Shown here in pieces: positions 1 through 13,500 of a stretch of DNA of 64,000 bases. The DNA is from Tubulanus polymorphus. Taxonomy: Eukaryota > Nemertea > Palaeonemertea > Tubulaniformes > Tubulanidae. Positions within the stretch are counted from its first letter, which is position 1. Every line of letters begins with the position of its first letter. The position numbers and the translations under genes were made by a program. The stretch lies in the NCBI RefSeq assembly GCF_964204645.1, contig NC_134030.1, positions 9,360,278-9,424,277 on the forward strand. The letters run 5' to 3'. Below the pieces are notes generated by a model that was not told the origin of the DNA, made no database searches, and saw only the letters and a list, made by a program, of their open reading frames with translations.

Positions 1-766
1 GAATAATCGGTATGTGGAGACAGGGTAATGTTTAACTTTATCATTCTCTGCATGTGCTGGTTAAGTATTATACACGAGCATATTCTACTATTCAACAGAC
101 ACGCGCAAAGATTCGTGTCAAAGATACGTTGAACTGAAACGCAAATCCATGTTTTTATTTGGAAATACTTAACAAAACAAAAACAAAATACTGAATACTT
201 TAAGTTGAATACTTGACTGAATATATGTCAATCACGAATTACTTTGAATGTTTTTATTTTTATGAAAGATTAATTGAAAACTGCTCCTGCTCATTCTGAT
301 AGCGGTATTCATTGAAATTAGAAATAGTATCGTGCCAAATCTAGTTTTATTCTCAAATTCATGTTTTTATTCGGAAATACCTTTGAAATATTTAACGGAA
401 AAAAAGAAAACAGTGGTTGAATACTCGACTGAATATGTGTACGTAATCATGCATTCCTTCGAATGTATTTTATGAAAGATGAAAACAGCTCCGGCTCATT
501 CTGAAACCAGTATTGATTGAATTTAGAAAAGGTTTTATGCAAGTGTCAATATACAGCTTGATACTACGTATTTCTTCACTTTATTTGGTCAAATCTTGGC
601 AATGTGATCTTACTAGTGTCATATTGTGAAATGTCTAATGTAAATTGGGGGCGGCATCGTTTTATCAAGCTGACCGCAAATGTGTTAACTGAGTTACTGA
701 TCCCTGAGAGGTTTATGGAAGGTTGAGGAATGGGATTCCTGAGCGAATAAGTGCATACATTTTCAG
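1..766. other. Upstream intron of KMT2C/D; no gene seen
   Basis: AT-rich, no convincing exon on either strand. Two stretches (about 121-300 and 360-500) are diverged direct repeats of each other: both contain catgtttttattyggaaatac, followed by actcgactgaatatgtg-like sequence and then gctccngctcattctgatag. Short open frames on the minus strand around 576-985 are shadows of the first KMT2 exon. Confidence 0.5.
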
Positions 767-3700
767 AAATGAAGCGCCAAGAATTCGAACGTCGACGCAA
801 AGAAGTCGAAGATGCCGCGCGCAAGGACAAAAAACCGAAGCAGACTCGACGCAAGAAGAAGGACGCTGGCGGCGACAAGGACGGGCCGCCGAAAAAACGT
901 TCGCGCAAGAAAAACGCGACGGAAGATTTTGACATGTACGTCGACAACATGCTACAGCAGTTGCGACGCATGCCGATGGTTCCATTACAAGAGCCGATTA
1001 TACAGATTAATTGGTCGTTGTGTCCGATTACTGGATCTGGTGATTTTCACGGTGAGCGACTTCTTCTCATTGTCCGTGATGTGTTTTCTTATGCATTCCG
1101 CGAACATTGTCTGTTCAAGTAAATACTACAATTGAGTACAGACCTATTCACTTACCTGGAAAACCTGGAAAACTCAGGGAATCAAAAAATCTAGAAGAAA
1201 ATCTGGGACAACTAAGGGGATTTTAATGAATAATACCGAAAACCTTAAAAAAAATTTAAAAATCTAATTTTACCAAAAAACTGGAAAACTCGGATAATGC
1301 TATTGATTACCTGCTTCCCAATCAATATGTGAGTCAATGGAAAATGAATGATATGTAACATTTTAAACCTAGAAATTTCTCTGATTCACTCATGGAAAAA
1401 TCAGGGAAAACTAAAGGGCTTTTCTAATAGGGTAGAAAGTAGCCGCAGGATTCTTATGGTTCGTTTGAAATAAATACACCTGGTGTGAAAGTTAAGAAAA
1501 GAATTTTTAAGATCTGCTCATTCAAAGGAAAAATCTGTTAATGTTACGAACTAAAATGTTGATTCATCGAAGATGAAGTTGGGATCGCATAGCGTGTAGA
1601 CCATCGTACTCATTGAACATGAACGTATTTGCTTATCTATGCAGAGGCGAGCCCGCTACGAGGACAGTTTGGTGTAGCTGAGGCAGAAACGCATGCACCG
1701 ATCTACAACGTACCGCCATTCGGACCGAAACCAGCGACACCAATACCTCCTCCACCACCTCCTCCTCCACCTCCACCTCCGATGATGAGAGCGACGCCGC
1801 CTCCACCGTACCCTGGACTCACTGCAACAGGTATATTTCATTGCTTCTAATGTTTTCGTTGAAAAGTCTATTGGCTGAATTAGTCGTTTGAAATCGGGCT
1901 GCGGTCTCGATTTCAGTAAAAAATTGGTGTTACGATTAGTTATGGAATTATAAGACTTGTCTAAGCCTTGATTGCACGACTGGCCTCTGGGCTCATGTAC
2001 TAGTTCATACCTGAGGTTGAGTTCATCGTTTAAGCTGGACTGGGTCAAATACATCAATCTTAAGCCTGGTTTCATATGCTCGATGTCGGTATTTTTTGTA
2101 CGATGTAAAATCATTTTTTCAGGTGATCCGCCAATACAGCAACCAATCCCCATTCAGCCGAGCGCTTCAACTGCTGTCATACCGCCATCACCTGAAATAG
2201 AGCCAGCTACCGTCGCTATGGCAGACGGTAAACCGCCCGAGTTATCGGCGCAGCAAAGAATACTGTTAGGAGTCCAACGACCGAAAACACCTCAGCTACC
2301 TCCGCCGCCTCTTATTGAGCCGAGGACTATGAACTCGAGGTTTGTCTCGTTCTCAGTAGTCGATACTGAATAGAATACTTCATAATTCGCAATCGAATTC
2401 TTAAGATATAATGTTGAAATTTTCAATGAATTTTGTGTGTCTATCGCTGAGAAGATACCTTTATAGCAGTCCTTGAAGGTCTACAAAAGTTTTGAAATCG
2501 GAATGGGTCAATTCAAGGCCTTGAGTATCATGGAATGGGCTTTAGAATTCCTAGATAATTGTCGTGGTCCTTGAATGGCATCAGTCATTAGTAATCATCT
2601 GCAAATCCAAGTTCACAGTTACAGCTCTTAAAATCTACTGAGTAGATAAAAATGCCTTAAGAATGTAGATTTCAGGATTACTGGGCTTAAGTATGATGAT
2701 TGTATTTAAGTCATGGAATTGGAGTCGAAAAAGTCATTAAATGAGATCGGTCGTGGACACTATGATGAACCCTGCACCCGATATGTAAATTGATAGTTTT
2801 TCGTTTGTTTCGACAGATTGAGTATGACGAGCACACCGGACAGCATCGTATCGTCGTCGAGTCCCGAGTGTATGTTCGGCGAGAAACCGACGACGACGAA
2901 ATACCCGGCGCTGATGAAGGTCATAAAAGAGGAACCGAATGGCGACGAGGGTGACGCGACGACTGAGGACGATCGAGTGTCGCCGGCTGTGCCGATTCTA
3001 GCTCCGATTCCGATCAGACGTAAGTAATAATGGGAACAATGTCGATAATAGCGCCCTGAAATGGGATGCCAAATACCTTCTTCTCGATATTGTGATTAGT
3101 TGTCCGGGTTGCGACTTAACCTGGAAATCAGGGAAGTCAGGGAATTTCTTTTCTTTAAGTGAAACTCAGGGAATGGTCAAAGAATTTTGTAAAAAAGTTT
3201 ATAATGTCAGGGAAATTTGTTGAGATTGCTAAATCGCGCGTAAAATCAAACAGTTTCCGTCTGTCTTATGTCTGCGGCTGTTTCCATCTATGTCTTTTAT
3301 CTTTGACTGTGTCCCATGTCTTACGTCTTATGACTTTGTGAATTGATTGAATTTTGATCAGATCGGTCAAATCAGATCGAAACAACGTACATGTCGGGGA
3401 ATAGTCTGGGAAAAAGCAAATCAGATAAAATAGCCACCCTGATGGACGTTTTTCTTGTGTTTTTTCGATAGCAAAACCTGTCAAACTGGAAGAAAAGAAA
3501 AAAGATGAGACATCCGAATTGGAACAACTTCTCATCAAGGTATATATAGTAGTATACCGTTAAAACTGGCGTATAAGTCTACGCGACGTATAAGTCGAGG
3601 TTGATTTTTAGACCTACATTTCATGATTTTAGCATATATCCGGCTTATAAGTCGAGTCCCTTCTCTTAGAAGAATAATTACTGTATTGAATAGTTTGTTT

Positions 3701-4544
3701 TGATAACGATGTGCGCCTTCACGCATGCGGCCGCGCGTCAGCCTGATTGCTGCTGTGTGTTAATCAATAGACTGTTACACACACACTCAGGTATAATACA
3801 CTACCATACAGTGATAGAGTAGTGTGAGTCACACGCTATATAGAGCCTAATGTATTAAGCGCTGCTATGAGCGCGCATATATGAATACATCGTTTTAAAT
3901 GAAGCTATGTCAAAATGAAAGAAGTTTTTTTCATTAAATAACTTTATTTATCATGAATAATTATTCAAACTGTTATAGCAGTAAGAAGATGAACACTGTC
4001 TTTTTTGTCTGGTAGAATCAATATTTCTTGTGACCTGAAAATACTTAGTAGAAAACTGTACTCGGCGTATAAGTCGAGGTCAATAATTTAGTGGTAAAAT
4101 CAAGGGTTAAAAACTCGACTTATACGCCAGTTTTTACGGTAGTTGACTAACCGGTATTTGTTTTGTGGCACATTACATTTAGATAATTACCTGTGGGTCG
4201 AAATGAATTATTGAGCTCACGATTACTACTTTTTCTTCCTCAGGAAAAGGAGAACCTTGGCGCGGGTATTCTCGGCGACGAACTCGCCACGACGAAGAAG
4301 ATCTCGCCGCTTATCTCGGCGTTCAGCAAGCCGCTTAAAGATACGTCGTATCTCGAAAATCAGGTGTCGGTAACGTTGACGCTTTCGTCCGGCGCCGCCG
4401 AGGATATCAACGGTGTCCTGTCGGCCATTGCGAACTTGCTGAAAATCACGATCCCGACGTCGTACGAAATCGATCGCAGCCCGACGCCGGATCCGATGAG
4501 CGATCCGTCGTCATTCATCATGGGACAAACGCCCAAACGTAGAT
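767..4544 (+). CDS. KMT2C/KMT2D: KMT2C/D exons of the basic, proline-rich, mostly disordered region
   Basis: Six exons (767-1051, 1645-1830, 2123-2339, 2817-3019, 3472-3539, 4244-4544). The first encodes a Lys/Arg-rich, probably helical stretch followed by DMYVDNMLQQLRRMPMVPL, a leucine-rich helix that resembles the corresponding MLL3/4 region. The second carries a run of 12 prolines (about 1747-1780). The fourth has a TPDSIVSSSSPECMFGE block and VIKEEPNG, matching the Ser-rich/KEEP-type stretch conserved in MLL3/4 proteins. No catalytic domain lies here. Splice phases are 1-1-2-1-0-1 at successive donors and join without a stop. Frame choice is well supported by splice sites; function of the region is inferred from family position only. 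Confidence 0.85.
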
Positions 4545-7500
4545 GTGAGTTTTCACCATGTTACCCGAATGATATGAAATCAAACCGTCGTTTGATAATG
4601 TACAGTTTTCATATGCCCTCTCCTATTCTGGAATAACCAGAATGCGCTCACTCAGTCGAGATTACCATTACTATGTCACCAGACACATCCGCTGTTTACT
4701 ATGCCCACAAGTTGTCAGACCTTCGTTAGGTACCGACACTGGCCACTGAGCGACTCTTACAACAGCAAAAATCAGAAGTTTCACAATTAGCTTATCGAAA
4801 CAACAGCGCACACCTTATTGAGGTGTCTCACAAGCCCAGATTTGGTATTTCCGTCGAGTACTGTACCCTTTCCTATGGTTTTTGCCAATATTTTCTAAAT
4901 TTGGATTTATCGCCAATGGTTTTTCTATACGACCCGGCCCTGCGGTATTGCATTTAGCCACCGGCGAAATCCGCCATCTTTTTTCTTGGCGTTCTCGCAG
5001 TAGAACGCGTTGGATTTTTTCGCCGTAAAAATCTGGGAATTAGGATATTAGGGAGTTTTCACTCTCGTAACGGTGAGCCTGATTTCTTTTTTTCCGTAAG
5101 AATTTTATTTACAAATATAATTTGATTGAATTGAATTGAATTGTTTTGATTTGTAACAGGATAATTATGCCACCCCCTCCTAAGGGTCAGCATCGTGGCG
5201 GGGAGGGATGCGGGCATTTGTTTGGCGCCTGGGACAACCACGATTCATGTGCGTCGTGCAGGCGCAAATCCGGTCAAATATGTGCAAGGAGCAATCCTTG
5301 TAATATTTGCGTCGTGTGGTCCGAGGACCTTTGGCTTCGGGCCGATAAGGCTCTTAAACTAAGAGATCGTCGTCGAGTTAGCAGGGATTCGTCGGTTTCG
5401 GCCGATGTGCCAACCGACGTTTCTAATCCTGTTTCTTATCGTAAAGCGGAGCGGTCGCCGGTCGTTCAGGTACGATCGGCTTCCCAACTCCGTTCACCGG
5501 GGAGGAACGCTGGTTCACCGGCACCGGTCTCCGGTCATTCACCGGTCTCTGGTCGTTCACCGGTTCGGCCGGTTCGGCCGGTTCAGACTACATGTTCAGA
5601 ACCGAGCGCGCGCCGCGGTAGTCGCGAACGGCCCGCACCGGTTCGGTCGGTACCGGTCCGGTCCGGGTCGGGCATCGGTCCGGTTCGGCCACCGGTCCGG
5701 TCCAGACGTCGTCCGGTTCAAACCATCCGGTACGGTCATCGTCTGATTCTGATCGTCGCTCCGGGGATAGAGCTCGCTCTCCCACTAGATTTAGACGCCG
5801 TGAGCGTAATAAACGAGCAAGATCTCCTTCTCGCAGATCAAGGTTTGATCGCGAGAGGGACTACGATCGTTATTGTCGGAAGTTTCGCCGTCGGTCTTCT
5901 CATCGTTCGTCGACGTCGGTTAGCGATGAAAGCAATTCTTCTAGTAGGTCGCGATCCCTTTCGAGGGACCGTCACCGAAATCGGCATGATCGTCGGGATA
6001 CTGGAAAATACCTGACTCAGAAGGATTTCCATGTATTTGAGGAAAAAATTTTATCAACTTGTTATCTTCGTCGCAACAAGTCGCTGCAACTTCTACAACA
6101 GGTAAGCCTATTCCTGATTGTCCGGTTAGAAGTTCGCCAGCCCACTCAGTTTTTCGGAATTCTGACTCTGAATTCCTGGATGCTGCGGTAGGGTCTGATT
6201 TCAATGAGGATCCGGTCCCAGAGGCGGCAATTCCTTCTGGGGTCGTTCCTGTCGCAAGCAATTGTGGGTTGCCCCAGACGATGGGGGCTTCCCTGGCTCG
6301 CAATGTATCTCCGTCCCGTTCAGTATTATACGAACCAGCGGGGGACATGCCATTTAGAGCGATGATAAGTGAGTTCTTTGTCAAGCACGAGGCAACTCGC
6401 GCTAAGCCCACAGCAGCTCCTCTGGTCGGTGAGTCAATGGAAGCTTATCGCCCTCCGGACTCCGATCTTAACGTTTTACGGGAATCGTCAGCGGTTTCGA
6501 GAGAATGGGCTCGATTGGATACGCAATTATGGGGTGAATGTCGGCCTGGAACTTTTTCATTTCCCCCTCCAGAACGGGGTATGAAATCTGGGAAATATTT
6601 TAGTTCAACCGATCCACCTATAGGCGCATTTCGCTCGGCGTATTACGCAACTCCAGGTGCTGTGGATCACAGTCATAACTGCCTGGATGCTGATTATACT
6701 TTGATCAGCCCGGATACTGTTACAGCACAGTCGGGTATTCGTTTGCCTAAGTCCGGTTTGGTGGCCATGACGTCAATCCTGGACAATCTTACCAGGGTTG
6801 GTTCGTTTCAAGATATGGCACTTAAGGTGTTGACGGGTGAGCTTCGCGAGACTCACGCCGCCGTTCATGCGGGCTCCGACCCAGAGTCAGTTGCCCTAAA
6901 ACTGGAGGGAATGGACCGGATTATCCAATCTTTGGCTCGGTCTGTTTCGCATGTAATTCCGTTGTCGGTTCGGGGTCAGGCTAATCTGGTGTTAGCCTCC
7001 CGTCAGTCAGTGATGGACTCCAGTGCCAAAACTCGTCTACCGGATATGGTGTCCAATGCTTTGCTGAGAGCCCCATTGGGGACGTCTTCACGTCTCTACT
7101 CCGGTTGGTGCGCTCCGGTTTCCGCAGAGCTGAGGAAGATTCGGGAGGTTCAGGCCAAGTCCAACCCCCGAACTCCGTGGAAAAAGCGTTCTGGTCCGAC
7201 GCCGGCGGCGCAAGGTTCGGCACGGACGCAAACAGGACCATCTCAAACTTCAGCGCTTTCTCAGGCGGCTTCGGATGCCGGTTGGAGAACTAGCGCGCAA
7301 CTTCAACAATCGTGTCAAGCCTCGTCCGGTCGTAACAGTTCCGGTTCGTATCGAGGCAAGGGGAAGGCTCCAAAAAGGGGCTCTTCCTTTCGGAAAAACT
7401 CGAAATGAATTCTTGGGACCAGTGGGAGGTTGTCTGCAGCAGGCAGCAACCCACTGGTCCGACCTCTTTGGAGACGGTTGGCCCTCCCGGGTCGTCTCTC

Positions 7501-10500
7501 GGGGCTACCGTCTCCGTTTCCTAAGGCGACCGCGCCTGATGAGGTCACCTCCCGACATGCGGCCAAAACCAGGTCAGGAGGCCTTAATCTCTCCGGCTCT
7601 CAAGGAACTGGCAGAGAAGGGAGCGATAGAACCAGTTTGCAACGAAACTTCTCCCGGCTGGTTTTCTCGAATATTCATGGTACCAAAGGCCACAGGGGGT
7701 CAACGGACAGTGATAGATCTGTCATCCCTCAATCGGCACCTAGACATTCCAAGGTTCCGGATGACCAAGCCCAAGGACGTGATTCAAGGGCTCTGTCCGG
7801 GTCAATGGGCGGCTTCATTGGACCTGAAAGACGCTTACTTTCAGGTTCCAATTCACCCAAAATCTCGGCGATTTCTCAGGATAAAGTGGAAAGGCTGCCA
7901 GTTCCAATTCAGGTCTCTTCCATTTGGCCTCAGTACGGCCCCGTGGGTTTTCACCAAGTTGGTCAAGTCAGTTCAGAAGGTACTTCAGTCAAGGGGTGTT
8001 CGACTGTTCGTTTACCTCGACGACTGGTTAATAGTCGCGAATTCGGCTCAGGAATGTCGGGAGGCAATGACCTCAGTCTTGGACTTAGTCCATCAGCTAG
8101 GGTTCCGCGTAAACAGGGAAAAATCTCAGTTGACGCCGGCCCAACAGTTCACTTATCTCGGCATGGACTTCGATCTCCGAATCGGCAAAGTCTTTCCGTC
8201 TATGGTTCGAGTGGCCAAACTTCAAGAAGCTGTAGCGGGAGTGTCCACAACCCCGAGAACAGCTCGTTACTGGTCACGGCTTCTAGGCTCCATCAGCTCC
8301 ATGGGTATGGTGGTGCCCTTAGGCCGCCTCAGAAGCAGGCGCTTGCAACAATATTGGAAGGTCTTCTGGTCTCAGTCGAAGGGCAACTGGGAGGCCTTGA
8401 TTCCCGTACCTCCAACCGATCTAAGTCCGGATCTTCAGTGGTGGGCGGCCACTACGAATCTTCGGCTCGGGGTGTCACTAGCCCCGTTAGAGGCTCCAGT
8501 TCGTGTATTCACGGATGCCAGTCACCAAGGTTGGGGGGCACATCTGGAGAACCGAGTCAAAGCCGGGAAATGGTCTCGCTACGAGGCCACCAACCACATA
8601 AATTTCCTAGAAATGCTGGCCGTGTGGAAGGCCCTGAAGTTCTTTCACAGGAGAGTGGAGGGCCACCACGTTTGGTTAGCCACAGACAATTCAACAGTGA
8701 GGGCTTACCTTCAGAACCAAGGGGGCACTCACTCAGAAACCCTCACAGGTCTGTCGGCCAAAATTCTTCTTTGGTGCCAGACAAAGGGCGTGTCCCTGAC
8801 TGTGGCACATTTAGCAGGGAAAAGGAACGTGATGGCCGATGCTCTGTCTCGTCGAGGTCAGGCTATTGCGACAGAATGGGTTCTCCACCAAGAAGTAGCC
8901 GATCGGGTTCGGGGCATTTTTGGCAATCCGCTGCTGGATCTGTTTGCCACCCGGTTCAATCGGAGGTGTCCTCTGTTTGTGTCCCCGTTTCCAGACGCGG
9001 AAGCGTGGGGGGTCGATGCCTTCTCTCTGGACTGGTCGGGGATGCATGCGTATGCGTTCCCGCCCACACCAGTCCTGCCGCGCTTACTGGATCAAATAGA
9101 GAGATCAGTCAATTGCAACATAGTTCTGGTAGCACCATGTTGGCCGGCTCAGAAATGGTTCCTACCACTTCTCAACCTACTGTGCGACAACCCCAGGATT
9201 CTTCCGAATTTCCCATCGCTTCTGTCTCAGGGGATCTTTCGGCATCATCCAAACAGCCAGTGGTTAAATCTGCTCGCCTGGCCATTGTCCAGCGATCCTT
9301 GTCAGCTTCAGGCTTTTCAGAACAGGCTGCCTCCTTTATCGCAGGATCTAAGCGGCCATCAACAAGTACCATTTACGATGCCAAATGGAGTCATTTTGCG
9401 GATTGGTGTGCTGCAGGGGAAATTGATCCATGCTCACCCTCTGTAGCTCAATTGGCAGATTTTTTACTGCACCTATTTGTAGCAAAAGGTTTACAGGTCA
9501 TAAGTATTAAAGGTTACCGCTCCGCGATTTCTCATACATTGCGTGCTTCTGGATGGCCAAATGTAGCAGGGGATCATCGGATATCCCAGCTGGTTGCTGG
9601 GTTTTCTATTTCCCGGCCTCGGGTAACAAGGACAGTTCCACCATGGGATCTGTCTGTAATTTTGAAGAAGTTAATGGAGGCTCCATTTGAACCTCTTTCG
9701 GCAGCGTCTTTTGCAAATTTGTCAAAAAAGACTGTATTTTTGCTGTTCTTGGCTTGCTCGGCCCGTCGCTCTGAGATTCATGCGCTTTCAGTCCGACAAG
9801 GTCACATTGTCTTTGGGCCAGCGAATGAATTTGTTTCGCTGCGGCCTGCTTTGGAATTTTTGGCAAAGAACCAACGACCAGGCTCGGTTGGGCGTCAATG
9901 GCGAATTGAAGCCCTAAAACATCGAGTGGAACCGGGCATCCCGGACAGGACTTTATGTCCTGTGCGGGCCTTGTGTTTCTATTTAGATCGCTCTGCTTCA
10001 CGGAGGGGTTCACGGGAGCGGTTATTTATTCCGCTGCTGGATCACCTAAAGGGTGATATTTCGCGGGACACAGTAGCCCGATGGGTCTTTTCAATGATCA
10101 AGGACATTTTATTGAAGGAGAATCTTTCCTCGGAGGTAGTCGTTTCTCATCAAGTGAGGTCTATGGCTACTTCCTGCGCAGCCTTTTCGGGTGCTCCGTT
10201 GGAGGAAGTCTGTCGGGCCGCCTTTTGGAATTCACCGTCGACATTCACGTCATTTTATTTACGGGATGTTTAAGGCCAGTTAGGCTCATTAGCTTCACTT
10301 GGTCCTGTTGTCATGGCTCAAGGTGTCCGTTCTTTCCGATCGGACCCTTTAGTGTAGAATATTTATGTAGCATTATCAGGATCACAGGGGGTGTATCCTT
10401 GTACATAGTTTGGGCTCATATCTGCAAGTATTAATTTCGCAAAATTCTGGGGGGGGGCCCCTGAGCTGGACGGACTCACTGTGGCCAACCGGTCTTCCCT

Positions 10501-13500
10501 GTGCTACAGTGCTCCATTCCGTGCTTGGGTAAGTGCTCTCTTTTTCCCTCTTACCTTGCATTTGAGCGGTGGTTTTTCTATCTACCTTTCCCACCATCCT
10601 TGTGCTAGGCTAGTCTAGCAAAAACCATAGGAAAGGGTACAGTACTCGACGGAAATATTACAATTTTTGGAACTAAAATTTGTATTTCCGAGTAGTACTT
10701 ACCCTTTCCTATGGTGGGAATCCCGCCCACCTGCCCCGCATAGCTGTTTTTTTTGGTCTGCTATGACGAAAAAAGATGGCGGATTTCGCCGGTGGCTAAA
10801 TGCAATACCGCAGGGCCGGGTCGTATAGAAAAACCATTGGCGATAAATCCAAATTTAGAAAATATTGGCAAAAACCATAGGAAAGGGTAAGTACTACTCG
10901 GAAATACAAATTTTAGTTCCAAAAATTGTAATTTTTCTGTGCAAGGGAGTCGGGTCGTAATGCCTGCCAGAGAGAAGAAGTGTTAAGCTTTCCAAGCATT
11001 TAACCCCTTAATGATTTTTGGCTGATACCTACAATACGTCTATTCTCTTAGGGTTTTGGACGTATATGTGTTCATGTCAACACCCATCACCCGAGGGTTG
11101 CGAGCATAACTTGTAGTTGCACGTCCTCATTGGTTGTTTCGTTTGCCTGACATCTGATAGATATGTTGCTAGGGTCTTCATTCAAAACAACCATGGTACT
11201 ACCGGGTGGGCAGAACTTTTACAAGTGAAAAAAATTTGAAATTTTGTGCAATTAATTGAAACAATGGAATCAAGAAACGATCGAAACCTTTGAGGGGTTA
11301 TACGAACCACTTTTTCCCGTTATTTCAGACAAAGAGGAAGCGATCAACATTCACAACCTGATCAAAGCGAAGCACAAGTCGTGTCTGAACTGCGAGGTCA
11401 TCGTTTTGAACGCGGGCATTCGTCGAAAGATCGCCGAGATGGTGTTCCTCACACGCGAAGAGCAGCTCGAGTTCGACGAGGACGAAGTCGTGTTTTGCAG
11501 CACGAATTGCTACAATCTCTACGCGATGGCTCGCATCGCGAAACGCGAACCTCCCAAGGTGCGTAATCGTCGACGTCTGACCGACCGTTTTTATTTAAAG
11601 GGAAAAACCGAAATGAAAGTATTTCGAAATAACGAATGAAAGTATGAATGAGCAGGGACAGGTCTAGGATTCTTAGGAGGAGGTGCACCTGAAAATTGGA
11701 ATAGGCACTTAATTTGAAAAGGGCATATATGACAATGTGAGGGCTGCTTTTAAAATTGGTGTGGGCTTCTGGTGGCCCTCCCACGGAAATGTTGAACAAA
11801 AGGCTTTTCTAGCCTTCATCACAACCCATTTGGATTTATTTTTTGTCATTTTGAAAATTGTCTTTGCACAAAAAGGTTTTCATACTTTTGGAGGGCACAT
11901 TCGAATTTTGAAGGGCGTGGACTAGTTTACCCGGTCCACCCCTGAATCCACCCTTGAAGAGAGAGCAAGCTGTATACAAATTTGGGTCCCGGTTTATGTT
12001 TTATGTATCCATCTTGTCAATCGGGGATTATAGGTGCAAGTTCGATTGTCTGATCATTTCTGCCGTATATGCCTGCACAGGTGCCAAGCCGGTTGAAGCC
12101 GGTTGACAATATCAAATTGATAATTGAAAAGAAAGCTTTGATTAAGTGATGAATAATCCTTCGTACTGATTGGTAAACGCCTTGATGAAAATGATAATAT
12201 GTAACAATAATATATGATATCAATAACGATGATAATATTCTGTTAAAAGATTTTCTATTTATGTAGATAGGACGTTATACCGCTAGTAGTGCTTCTTGCA
12301 TTTTCTAATCTAAGATTGATTGATTGATTGATCGTCTTTTGGTGTGGTGACCTTCTTCATAACTTAATCATTTCATCTATAATCAAAAAAGCGTTTTAAT
12401 CGTCGAACAGTTTTCGCGATCATTCGAATTTTTCCAATCATGTCTGACCGATAATCGGGAAAATTCTAATTCGACGTCGAAAGCAATAGATATAACAGTT
12501 ATCTAAAATTTCTGTCTGCCCGATCTGCGGTAATCTGCGGTGAACTGAAAAACTCCTCAATTTGATGATTTTCGACTAATAATGATTTGTCGGATGTGTC
12601 CTATTTCAGAATGAAGCTTCGAACCTAATCGATAAAACCTCGTCGGAAATGGGCTCCACCTGTTCTCCGCTCAATACTAATTCATCGCTTACCTCGCATC
12701 CTAAACTGTCACCGATCAAGATTTCGATACCAACTGGCAAACTGGAGCTCTCGTCATCCCAGCCAGGCACGCCGAACAAAATGGCGTCGCCGAGCAAAAT
12801 GTCCGGCTCGCAACCGCACACCCCGCAGTTAACCCCGCTTCCTTCACCGGCGACGCCTAGCGGCAAGAAATTAGACGCTAAGAAAGGACTACGCCGACGA
12901 AGCAGTAGCATGGATTCCATTAAGGTATAAGCCGCGAACTCTGATTGACCCGAGCGGAAAAGATGACTGCCACTACTAAATCGCCTAGAACCAGATTATT
13001 TTATGATCGCCTAGGTTTTCCGGTTTTGCCGGGTAATTCGATGATTTCGTTTTTGATACCTAAGTCGTGAGGCAATTATAGATGCATTCATCTTTTCTAA
13101 TGAGGTTCTAGATTATTATAATCAAGCTTTATTACTGATTATCCTAATCCATAAACATGTATGTAGTATTGTATTTAGTTCGGTTAATATCTAATGCAAT
13201 ATCATACGCTAGTATTTAACTGACGATTGACTGCTATTTGCTGTCCAATATGATTATCAGCTTGGCCACTTACCTGGGAATCAGGGGAAAGTCAGGGCAG
13301 GGTGAATTGGTGAATTTTATAAAAAAGCTGAAAATTAGGGAAAAGTCCGTAAAAATTTGTGTTGAGATGGATAGATCGCGGCTGAGAACAAACATTTTCC
13401 ATCTATGTCTTACGTATTTGACTATATTATTTGATTGCATTCTTAAAAGATCGAGTCGGGGAAAACAATGTACATATCAGGGAAAAAGCAAGTCAAATAA

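Larger units (their letters stand above)
4846..10932 (+). mobile_element. DIRS-type tyrosine-recombinase retrotransposon
   Basis: A roughly 6.1-kb element in the sense orientation inside the KMT2 intron 4545-11328. It has a gag-like region, an RT/RNase H frame, a tyrosine recombinase frame overlapping it in another phase, inverted terminal repeats (4846-4985 and 10768-10932) and an internal complementary region at 10621-10722 matching both termini. This layout is diagnostic of DIRS1-like elements, which integrate by recombinase rather than by a DDE integrase and make no long target duplication; none is seen here. Ends are placed by matching the internal complementary region: left end tatttccgtcg, right end attgtaat. 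Enzyme frames are intact, while gag is interrupted by two frame changes, so this copy is probably not autonomous. Confidence 0.92.

Noticed and set aside
1656-2153. 165-residue minus-strand frame
   Set aside because: It is antisense to the KMT2 proline-rich exon; the Trp/Arg run is the reverse of the proline codons.
7430-9136. Long open frame continuous with the recombinase on the plus strand
   Set aside because: This part is the shadow of the RT/RNase H frame; its translation is Ser/Gly/Arg-rich without domain similarity, while the RT frame has all motifs.
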